Source: Hydrogenothermaceae bacterium (GTDB lineage: Bacteria; Aquificota; Aquificia; Aquificales; Hydrogenothermaceae). Taken from it: a DNA stretch of 11,844 nt. A model generated the notes under the pieces. It did no database searches and was not told where the DNA came from. It worked only from the letters and a program-made list of their open reading frames with translations. The stretch lies in contig WFXI01000116.1 in assembly GCA_015490675.1 (NCBI GenBank), forward strand, positions 1 through 11,844. Direction: 5' to 3'. Made by a program: the position numbers and the translations under genes. Shown piece after piece: positions 6,770 through 11,844 of the stretch; the first letter of the stretch is position 1; each line of letters opens with the position of its first letter.

Positions 6770-7303
6770 TTAATTAAATATTTTTTTCAAATCTAATTTT
6801 ATTGAGCATTTATTTACATTTATTTCAAGATATTCTTCTGAAAAATCACCATATTTTATATATTTACCATCATTCAAAGTATATACCTTTGCTTTTTTTA
6901 GTTTTGGAAAAACTAAGATATAAAACTTTACACCTTCTTTTTCATATAACTCAAACTTTAACTTTTCATCTTTTTGTGTTGAACTTTCAGAAACAACTTC
7001 AAATACGACTAGTGGAGCTTTTAAAATTTTGTCTTTTACATCTTCACAAACAACGAAAACATCAGGTCTAACAACTGTGTGTTCATCTATTATGTAATCT
7101 GTATCAATACCAACTTTACAATCTGGACATTTAGTTTCTAATTCTTCATCTAGAAATCTAAAGATTTTCCCTACTATTCTTTGACTTTCAAAGCTTGGTG
7201 ATGCAAGAGCATAAGGAATTCCTTCAATTAATTCCCAGTCTCCTTCCCATTTTTCATAATCATTTATTGTATAGTTTGGGGGATATTTTAATGCAAGGCT
7301 CAT
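6770..7303 (-). CDS. Uma2-family (DUF820) PD-(D/E)xK nuclease-like protein
   Basis: This 177-residue soluble protein has the Uma2 fold signature: an N-terminal substrate-site region WELIEGIPYALASPS (23-37), then the PD-(D/E)xK core with D81 in RPDVFVV, E102 in VVFEVVSESS, and a downstream Lys (K114 or K116), followed by YEKEGVKFYILV (120-131). All acidic positions are kept, so a metal-dependent nuclease is structurally plausible, but no Uma2 biological function is established. The ATG has an AGGAAG site at 7309-7314. It starts 47 bp after queE on the same strand, so it is probably the last gene of the folE-queE transcript, though TATAAA at 7331-7326 could be a separate -10 box. It converges on the inositol synthase with a 31-bp gap and no terminator. 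Confidence 0.85.
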   Translation of the reverse strand: MSLALKYPPNYTINDYEKWEGDWELIEGIPYALASPSFESQRIVGKIFRFLDEELETKCPDCKVGIDTDYIIDEHTVVRPDVFVVCEDVKDKILKAPLVVFEVVSESSTQKDEKLKFELYEKEGVKFYILVFPKLKKAKVYTLNDGKYIKYGDFSEEYLEINVNKCSIKLDLKKIFN

Positions 7304-7350
7304 TTTAACTTCCTAAGTATATACTTTTATATCTTAAATTAAGAAAAATT

Positions 7351-7983
7351 TTACTTTAAGTCAAATATCTTATGGATTTGGGGGATAATTCTTATTTCTT
7401 TATCTTTTTTTTCTAAAATGCTTTTTTGAATTTTAATAGCTTTATTAAAAAATTCTTTTTTATTCCCCTCTGGTTGGAGTATTATAGGAAAATCTAAGAA
7501 TTTTTCTACAATTTCTTCTGTTAAAAAATCATCTACTATTAACTTTATTTCTGAAATGTAGTTTTCTAACTTTTTGTCCACTTTATAATCACTAAAAGGT
7601 TTGGGAGAACAAACTATGTGGATTTTACTATTAAAATTTAGATACATGTTTCCTATAGACTGTCTAAAAAGAGTTCCATTGGTTTCAACTATAACAAAGA
7701 AACCTTCTTTTAATAGAGTCTTAAATAAAATATCAAATCCATCATTAAATAATGGTTCTCCACCTGTTATACAAACTCTTTTATTTTTGAATTCTTTTAC
7801 TTTTGATAATATTTCTTCTAAAGATAATTCTAAATAATTGCCAGTATCATATGAGTATTTTGTATCACACCAAGTGCATCTTAAATTACATCCTTCAAGT
7901 CTTATAAAAGTAACAGGGTAGCCTACTAAGCTACCCTCACCTTCTATAGAAGAAAATATTTCTACTACTTTTATTTTTTTCAT
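7351..7983 (-). CDS. queE: 7-carboxy-7-deazaguanine synthase (radical SAM)
   Basis: QueE converts 6-carboxy-tetrahydropterin to 7-carboxy-7-deazaguanine, the ring-contraction step leading to preQ0 and queuosine in tRNA. The 210-residue protein shows the N-terminal VVEIFSSIEGEGSLVG substrate motif, the cluster motif C32-x3-C36-x2-C39 in GCNLRCTWCD, the SAM-binding GGEP at 74-77, and VETNGT near the middle. A 4Fe-4S cluster, SAM and Mg are the expected cofactors. Its ATG shares one base with the folE stop codon (TAATG), which indicates translational coupling. FolE makes the dihydroneopterin triphosphate from which QueD makes QueE's substrate, so the two neighbours act two steps apart in one pathway. 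Neither queD nor queC lies in this window. Confidence 0.93.
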   Translation of the reverse strand: MKKIKVVEIFSSIEGEGSLVGYPVTFIRLEGCNLRCTWCDTKYSYDTGNYLELSLEEILSKVKEFKNKRVCITGGEPLFNDGFDILFKTLLKEGFFVIVETNGTLFRQSIGNMYLNFNSKIHIVCSPKPFSDYKVDKKLENYISEIKLIVDDFLTEEIVEKFLDFPIILQPEGNKKEFFNKAIKIQKSILEKKDKEIRIIPQIHKIFDLK

Positions 7984-9602
7984 TAAAGATTTTTATTTGA
8001 GTTAATTAAGTTTAGAAATTCATTCCTAGTTTTTTCACAGTCTTTGAACACACCTGTTAGCTTGCTTGTTACTGTATAAGAAGTTGGGTTTTTTACTCCC
8101 CTCATAGCCATGCAATTTCCTGATATTGCTATTTTTCCATTTCTTCGTACTAAGATATATCCTTCTGGAACTGTTACAGAATATATAAAATCGTTGTAAG
8201 GGACATCTTTTACTTCTCTAACCATTGAATAGTATTTATTATTTCCTTTTTTATCTTTTCTGGTTTCTAGTCTGTAATATATATTTCCATTTTTATCTTT
8301 TGTTTCAAAAACAGTAGTTGATATTCCCAAAGTTGCATACAATGCTTGAATTCCATCTATTAATTTTTTTGATTTACTTACGAAATGGTAGGTTTTTCCA
8401 TCAGGTTTTTTATAGCCATCACCTAAAATGAAGTATTCTAAGAAGAGTTTTCTTTGTCTAATAGATAGAGAGTAAATAAAGTCAGGAATATACTTATCCC
8501 TAGATTTTCCAAATTTTTCTACATATTTTGTTAGTATCTTGGAAAAGATAATAAATTCAACAGTTCCATTTTTTCTTTCATAAGAGAAATAGTTGAAAGG
8601 TAGTTCTTTCAATATGTTTTCTATCTCTTTTGCTGAATCTGTGTTAGCTTTTTGAACTATTCTAACAGCATACCTTCTTTTCCCTTTAATATCAAAAGAA
8701 CCTTCGGCTAGATAAATAGCTAGGAATTTTATAAAGGTATCAGCCTTTAGTTTTAGTTTTTTAGTAGTTTTAGTTAGAGTTTTCCCAAAATTTACTTTTT
8801 CATATTCTTCTTCTAATTCCACATAATCTAATTCTTTTCCTTTCATTAAACCTGCTTGTGGGATAATAATCTTTGATAAATCTTTAATTTCGTATGCCTG
8901 TTTTGAAAGCCATCTTTTATTTTTGGATTTGTAGAATATCCACTCTGTGGAATAAAGCATTTTATGGTCAGGAGATACTAATAAATCAACAGACTTACTT
9001 CTAAAGTTAATCATCATTCCTTTAAATGGATACTTTATGTAATTTACAGGTTTAACAAAGGAAATTTCTAAACTATTAGGATTAACTTGAGCAACTTTAT
9101 TATCCATATGTAAATCTTTAAATAATTTCCATCCTTTATCTGTGAGTATTTCTGTATCAGAAGAATAACATAAGTGCATAGCCTCTAAAACAACTGCCAC
9201 TCCTTTTGGTTTTAATTCTTTTTCTAAGTATTCTGCGATTTCTGAAGTTAGTCTTTCTTGTACCTGAGGTCTATAAGAAAATTTGTTAACTACTCTAACC
9301 AATTTTGAAAGACCGCATACTTTTCCATCAGGTATGTATGCAATATGTGCTTTTCCAAAAAATGGAAGTAAGTGATGTTCACATAAACTATAGAAATTTA
9401 TATCTCTGACAACAACCATCTCATCATAACTACCAATATCTTCAAAAATAGTCATATTAAAGTTTTCATAAGATTTAAACTCTTTCCAGAGTCTAACAAT
9501 TCTATCTGGAGTTTCCTTTAGTCCTTCTCTATCAGGATTTTCTCCTATTGCTTCTAAAAAAAGTCTTATAGACTCCTTTAATTTCTTTTCATCTATATTC
9601 AT
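7983..9602 (-). CDS. folE: GTP cyclohydrolase I interrupted by an intein
   Basis: The 539-codon precursor consists of N-extein 1-144, intein 145-496 and C-extein 497-539. Splicing would give a 187-residue FolE, the usual length. The mature enzyme turns GTP into 7,8-dihydroneopterin triphosphate and formate in the cytoplasm, feeding folate and queuosine. Extein motifs include ENPDREGLKETPDRI (21-35), the zinc and catalytic motif SLC74EHH77LLPFFGKAHIAYIP, and GLSKLVRVVNKFSYRPQVQERLT (read from 97). H143 is followed after splicing by the third zinc ligand, Cys497, in HLC-MAMRGVKNP. Before splicing that site is split. The ATG has an AAAGGAGAG site within the end of the upstream gene, whose TAA directly abuts it. 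QueE overlaps its 3' end by one base. Both the enzyme and the intein are clear. Confidence 0.96.
   Translation of the reverse strand: MNIDEKKLKESIRLFLEAIGENPDREGLKETPDRIVRLWKEFKSYENFNMTIFEDIGSYDEMVVVRDINFYSLCEHHLLPFFGKAHIAYIPDGKVCGLSKLVRVVNKFSYRPQVQERLTSEIAEYLEKELKPKGVAVVLEAMHLCYSSDTEILTDKGWKLFKDLHMDNKVAQVNPNSLEISFVKPVNYIKYPFKGMMINFRSKSVDLLVSPDHKMLYSTEWIFYKSKNKRWLSKQAYEIKDLSKIIIPQAGLMKGKELDYVELEEEYEKVNFGKTLTKTTKKLKLKADTFIKFLAIYLAEGSFDIKGKRRYAVRIVQKANTDSAKEIENILKELPFNYFSYERKNGTVEFIIFSKILTKYVEKFGKSRDKYIPDFIYSLSIRQRKLFLEYFILGDGYKKPDGKTYHFVSKSKKLIDGIQALYATLGISTTVFETKDKNGNIYYRLETRKDKKGNNKYYSMVREVKDVPYNDFIYSVTVPEGYILVRRNGKIAISGNCMAMRGVKNPTSYTVTSKLTGVFKDCEKTRNEFLNLINSNKNL
8115..9170 (-). mobile_element. 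FolE intein with LAGLIDADG homing endonuclease
   Basis: Residues 145-496 of the precursor (352 residues). Splicing block A starts at Cys145 in CYSSDTEILTDKGWKLFKDL. Block B is LVSPDHKMLYS with H213. Endonuclease motif 1 is FLAIYLAEGS (293-302, acidic E300) and motif 2 is FLEYFILGDG (387-396, acidic D395), so both catalytic acids are kept. Block F reads DFIYSVTVPEGYILVRR (471-487) and block G reads NGKIAISGN ending at Asn496, followed by Cys497 as the +1 nucleophile. Hence this is a class 1 Cys/Asn/Cys intein. The penultimate residue is Gly and not His, and Tyr482 stands where block F usually has His. Excision recreates an uninterrupted, family-typical FolE sequence. Base composition resembles the host, so recent transfer is not evident. 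Confidence 0.95.
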
Positions 9603-9914
9603 TTAACTCTCCTTTATTTTCTTTTCATATTCCTCAAATTTTTTCTTTATTTCATTTAATTGTGCTTTGTGATTTTCTAGTTCTTCTAATGCTAACTTTT
9701 TCTCAAGTTCCAGTTGTTGTATCTCAACTTGTTTTTCTCTGTTCCATACATAAAAAAGTGTAAAAGAATATCCAAGTAAGATAATTGTATAAAATACAAC
9801 TGCTTGAGGTCTTATTACACCTTCTTCGTTTAGTATACTTACATACATTGAACCAACACTTAAAACAATTAAGAAAAACATTGTAATTGCAAAAAACTTT
9901 GTAAATTTAATCAT
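9603..9914 (-). CDS. Small two-helix membrane protein with cytoplasmic coiled coil
   Basis: I do not recognise a named family. The 103-residue protein shows two hydrophobic helices (about 6-28 and 37-57) joined by a short polar loop. Then, from about residue 58 to the end, comes a strongly charged Glu/Lys/Gln/Leu segment with heptad character (QLELEKKLALEELENHKAQL), a coiled coil of some 45 residues. By the positive-inside rule both ends probably face the cytoplasm. The ATG has a strong GGAGGGG site. It starts 13 nt after the CoA-binding gene, and its TAA directly abuts the folE ATG, so the three are almost certainly one transcript. It could be a scaffold or tether, but no function can be assigned. 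Confidence 0.82.
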   Translation of the reverse strand: MIKFTKFFAITMFFLIVLSVGSMYVSILNEEGVIRPQAVVFYTIILLGYSFTLFYVWNREKQVEIQQLELEKKLALEELENHKAQLNEIKKKFEEYEKKIKES

Positions 9915-9927
9915 CTTTCCCCTCCAT

Positions 9928-10344
9928 TTATAAAAGTTTTTGACATTCTACTTTCATACATTTATCAACAACAACATTATATCCTTCTTCATCAAGCTCT
10001 TTTACAACTTCATCATTAACAGTTCCTGGTTGAAACCAAAATGTCTTAAACCCTTTCTTTTTTGCTTCTTTTGCAGTGTATTTAACATCAGCAGGTCTTC
10101 TAAATACATCTATAATATCTATTTCTTCAGGTATTTCTTCTAAGGAAGAGTAAACCTTTTCTCCTAATATTTCCTGTCCTGCATATTTAGGATTTACAAA
10201 AAACATATTAAAACCATAGCTTTTAACTACTTCTGATACAAAATAGCTAGGTCTTGAAGGGTCTGGTGAAATTCCAACAACTGCAACATTTTTACTTTCT
10301 TGTAAAATTTTTCTGATTTCATCATCAGTTTTTAGGATTGGCAA
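9928..10344 (-). CDS. CoA-binding domain protein (YccU-like)
   Basis: This 138-residue soluble Rossmann-fold protein belongs to the CoA_binding_2/YccU group, which resembles the CoA-binding part of succinyl-CoA synthetase alpha. Visible marks are NVAVVGISPDPSRPSY (19-34) for the nucleotide loop, FFVNPKYAGQEILG (48-61), IDIIDVFRRPADV (75-87), FWFQPG (102-107) and the C-terminal VVDKCMKVEC (125-134) typical of the group. CoA binding is expected from the family but has no known catalytic output. It starts with TTG behind a perfect Shine-Dalgarno and is the first gene of the leftward operon leading to folE and queE. Confidence 0.9.
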   Translation of the reverse strand: MPILKTDDEIRKILQESKNVAVVGISPDPSRPSYFVSEVVKSYGFNMFFVNPKYAGQEILGEKVYSSLEEIPEEIDIIDVFRRPADVKYTAKEAKKKGFKTFWFQPGTVNDEVVKELDEEGYNVVVDKCMKVECQKLL

Positions 10345-10357
10345 CTTTTACCTCCTT
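10342..10357 (-). promoter_or_regulatory. Perfect Shine-Dalgarno fixing a TTG start
   Basis: On the - strand AAGGAGGT (10357 to 10350) lies 5 nt before the TTG at 10344. The full anti-SD match explains how a TTG start can be used efficiently at the head of the operon. The family's N-terminus also fits this position. Confidence 0.8.
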
Positions 10358-10429
10358 CAAAAAAGAGGGATTTATTTTAAAATATTAGCATTAAATTCAA
10401 ATGATATACAGCATAAAAAGGAAAGTCTA
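10358..10429. promoter_or_regulatory. Divergent promoter region between the folE operon and lipA
   Basis: Both transcripts must begin in this AT-rich gap. For lipA, TATACA at 10405-10410 is a -10 candidate, with AAAAGGAAA (10416-10424) as the ribosome binding site before the ATG at 10430; no convincing -35 is seen. For the - strand operon a TTGAAT/TAAAAT pair is present but the spacer is only 15 nt. No repeat or operator palindrome stands out. Confidence 0.35.
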
Positions 10430-11281
10430 ATGAAACCAAAAGTAATTTCACCTTTATCTGAGGAAGTAACAAAGCTTAAGGCAATGCTTAGAAAATTAAA
10501 TCTTCATACTGTTTGTGAAGAAGCAAACTGTCCAAATATTGGAGAATGTTTTTCTAGAAAAACGGCAACCTTTATGATTATGGGAGACATATGCACAAGA
10601 GCCTGTCCTTACTGTGATGTAAAACACGGGAAACCAAAACCTTTAGATGAGAATGAGCCTGAAAATGTTGCCAAGGCAGTCCAAAAACTTGGTTTAAGAT
10701 ATGTTGTCATCACATCGGTAGATAGGGATGATTTACCTGACGGAGGAGCATCTCACTTTGCAAAAACTGTTAAAAAAGTTAGAGAGTTTAATCCAGATTG
10801 TCAAATAGAAGTTTTAATTCCTGATTTTAAAGGAGATATTAATGCATTAAAAATAGTAGTAGATAGTAAGCCAGATGTGATAAACCACAATATAGAAACT
10901 GTTCCTTCTTTGTATAAGACTTCGAGGCACAGAGGAAACTATAAATTATCTTTAGGGGTTTTAGAAAATATAAAAAAATTAGATAGCTCTATTTTGTCTA
11001 AGTCAGGTATGATGGTTGGTCTTGGGGAAACAAAAGAAGAAGTAATTCAGGTTATGAAAGATTTAATTAATGTGGGTTGTGATATACTTACAATAGGTCA
11101 GTATTTGCAACCATCTTTAAATCATTATTCAGTTAAAAAGTATTATACAGATGATGAGTTTGAAGAACTAAAACAAATAGGATATAGCCTTGGTTTTAAA
11201 GAAGTGTATAGTGGAAAACTTGTTAGAAGCTCATATAGAGCAGAGGAGGTTTTTAAAAACCTCCAAGGAAAGATGCAGTAG
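10430..11281 (+). CDS. lipA: Lipoyl synthase (radical SAM)
   Basis: LipA inserts two sulfur atoms into the octanoyl chain on lipoyl carrier proteins, completing lipoate for 2-oxoacid dehydrogenases or the glycine cleavage H-protein. Both iron-sulfur sites are present: the auxiliary cluster motif C29-x4-C34-x5-C40 in VCEEANCPNIGEC, whose fourth ligand is the Ser of RSSY at 266-269, and the radical SAM motif C55-x3-C59-x2-C62 in ICTRACPYCD. TSVDRDDLPDGGASHF (95-110) and NHNIETVPSLY are also family-typical. At 283 residues it is a little shorter at the N-terminus than the E. coli enzyme. The 3' end overlaps the convergent hemerythrin by 29 bp. No lipB or lipoyl-protein gene is adjacent. Confidence 0.96.
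   Translation: MKPKVISPLSEEVTKLKAMLRKLNLHTVCEEANCPNIGECFSRKTATFMIMGDICTRACPYCDVKHGKPKPLDENEPENVAKAVQKLGLRYVVITSVDRDDLPDGGASHFAKTVKKVREFNPDCQIEVLIPDFKGDINALKIVVDSKPDVINHNIETVPSLYKTSRHRGNYKLSLGVLENIKKLDSSILSKSGMMVGLGETKEEVIQVMKDLINVGCDILTIGQYLQPSLNHYSVKKYYTDDEFEELKQIGYSLGFKEVYSGKLVRSSYRAEEVFKNLQGKMQ
11245..11264. repeat. 20-bp perfect palindrome in a convergent gene overlap
   Basis: GGAGGTTTTTAAAAACCTCC reads identically on both strands and lies almost wholly within the overlap of the lipA and hemerythrin 3' ends. As RNA it could fold into a stem of up to about 9 bp with a minimal loop. No T-tract follows on either strand, so it is not a standard terminator. It encodes EVFKNLQ on one strand and LGGF-stop on the other. 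Confidence 0.7.
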
Positions 11282-11651
11282 CCATATCCATTGTATTTAA
11301 ATGATTTATAAGCCAAGGAACAAATTCATTTTCTAAAAAGTTAGAAACTACTTTTGTATCATTTGTTTCTTCAAATTGCTTTTTTACATTGTAAATTCTG
11401 TTTAGAACATTATCGTGTTCCATCTTATGGATAGGATATGCAAAAAACTCGTTTTGCTCCATAAGTTCTTCTTCAAAACCAAAATGGTCTTCTATGTGAT
11501 TAATAAATTCTTCTAAATATTCTTTAGTTTTTTCTACATTTCCATTGATAGCAGAGTCATACAGGTCGTTAATTATATCTACTTCTTCATAATGAATTTC
11601 ATTCATTTCATCTCTAGGAACTACTGGAAGCTCTTCTTTTTTTAAAAGCAT
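11253..11651 (-). CDS. Bacteriohemerythrin
   Basis: This 132-residue four-helix protein reversibly binds O2 at a non-haem di-iron centre. All seven ligands can be placed with family spacing: H20 in NEIHYEE, H56 and E60 in HFGFEEELM, H75 and H79 in YPIHKMEHDN, and H117 and D122 in WLINHLNTMD. With no attached signalling domain or signal peptide, cytoplasmic O2 carrying, storage or scavenging is expected, useful to a microaerophile. The ATG has a GAGGT site 8 nt upstream (- strand, 11664 to 11660). Its stop lies inside lipA on the other strand. It is separated by 76 bp from the acyltransferase gene upstream on the same strand, so co-transcription is possible. Confidence 0.93.
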   Translation of the reverse strand: MLLKKEELPVVPRDEMNEIHYEEVDIINDLYDSAINGNVEKTKEYLEEFINHIEDHFGFEEELMEQNEFFAYPIHKMEHDNVLNRIYNVKKQFEETNDTKVVSNFLENEFVPWLINHLNTMDMATASFLGGF

Positions 11652-11727
11652 TTCTTTTTACCTCAATAAATATTTCATACTCTTTAATCTAAAATTAATT
11701 ATTTAAATTTTTTATGATACTTCTCAT

Positions 11728-11844
11728 CTAATCGTAAATGTTTTCTGGCTGACCTTCAGGTCTCGTTTTCCATCTTTTATGAACCCAGAAATACTGGTCT
11801 GGATGTTCTCTAACAGCATTTTCTATTTCTTTTGTATAGGCTTG
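11728..11844 (-). CDS. Lipid A biosynthesis acyltransferase (LpxL/HtrB-type), C-terminal fragment
   Basis: A short open frame too small for ordinary ORF calling, cut by the right edge of the window, reads QAYTKEIENAVREHPDQYFW and continues VHKRWKTRPEGQPENIYD before a TAG stop. The PDQYFWVHKRWKTRP segment is the conserved C-terminal end of the LpxL/LpxM family, inner-membrane enzymes that add secondary acyl chains to Kdo-lipid A. Only the last 38 residues are inside the window, so the catalytic HX4D motif is not visible. LpxL and LpxM cannot be told apart. It supports an LPS-bearing organism, in line with kdsA. Confidence 0.85.
   Translation of the reverse strand, partial: QAYTKEIENAVREHPDQYFWVHKRWKTRPEGQPENIYD

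Noticed and set aside
6802..7071. 89-codon + strand open frame opposite the Uma2 gene
   Set aside because: Antisense shadow of a recognised family protein; its composition (Leu/His/Ile-rich) is typical of reverse-strand reading of AT-rich DNA.
7601..7837. 78-codon + strand open frame opposite queE
   Set aside because: Antisense to the radical SAM core of QueE; no initiation signal or family likeness.
8115..9170. Alternative reading of the folE insert as an unrelated gene fusion or assembly chimera
   Set aside because: The insert has ordered intein blocks A, B, F and G with Cys1, terminal Asn and +1 Cys, and its removal restores the exact GTP cyclohydrolase motif in frame.
9940..10143. 67-codon + strand open frame opposite the CoA-binding gene
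   Set aside because: Phe/Ile/Asn-rich low-complexity product, a shadow of the conserved CoA-binding gene.
11652..11727. Promoter or small RNA between the acyltransferase and hemerythrin genes
   Set aside because: The 76-bp gap is nearly all A/T, with no convincing -35/-10 pair and no hairpin; only the hemerythrin ribosome binding site could be supported.

Overview
The window comes from a very AT-rich bacterial chromosome with a Gram-negative envelope: it carries kdsA for Kdo synthesis and the 3' end of a lipid A acyltransferase gene. The best fit is a thermophilic Aquificota member of the Sulfurihydrogenibium/Hydrogenothermaceae type. This is an inference from the low GC, from a KdsA whose metal ligands (C11, H185, E222, D233) sit at the Aquifex aeolicus positions, from the presence of an inositol-phosphate synthase, and from the dense gene packing. 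A campylobacterotal origin is less likely but not excluded. Bases 1-19 are the Tn5/Nextera mosaic end, so the left edge is library adapter and not genome.

Layout. After a strong terminator (25-59) for a lost upstream gene come a rhomboid protease (93-767, +) and, convergent and overlapping it, a fibronectin-III-like lipoprotein (749-1624, -) whose start overlaps the end of kdsA (1608-2396, -). From a divergent promoter region (2397-2474) runs a + strand pair: an SprA-related HELAH putative metalloprotein (2475-3035) and, 11 nt downstream from a TTG start, a two-TM GGDEF-EAL c-di-GMP enzyme with both catalytic sites complete (3047-5575). A separate promoter and strong ribosome binding site precede the ino1-type myo-inositol-1-phosphate synthase (5626-6738, +).

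The - strand then carries one compact apparent operon, read right to left: a CoA-binding YccU-like protein (9928-10344, TTG start), a small membrane/coiled-coil protein (9603-9914), folE (7983-9602), queE (7351-7983, overlapping folE by one base) and a Uma2-family nuclease-like gene (6770-7303). FolE makes dihydroneopterin triphosphate, which feeds both folate and, through QueD and QueE, the 7-deazaguanine (queuosine) pathway, so the folE-queE coupling makes biochemical sense. Divergent to this operon lies lipA (10430-11281, +). It overlaps by 29 bp a convergent bacteriohemerythrin (11253-11651, -), and the overlap carries a 20-bp perfect palindrome. The window closes with the C-terminal 38 codons of an LpxL/HtrB-type acyltransferase (11728-11844, -).

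The standout is folE. Its ORF is 539 codons instead of about 187 because a 352-residue intein with a LAGLIDADG homing endonuclease (8115-9170) interrupts it. The insertion lies exactly before the Cys that becomes the third zinc ligand of GTP cyclohydrolase I. The intein's own Cys1 occupies the same linear place in the precursor, and the C-terminal junction (S-G-N|C) lacks the usual penultimate His. Together these make metal- or redox-dependent splicing of an enzyme at the head of folate and queuosine synthesis a concrete, testable hypothesis. No tRNA, rRNA, CRISPR array or insertion sequence was seen, and there is no gene-free stretch longer than about 90 bases.
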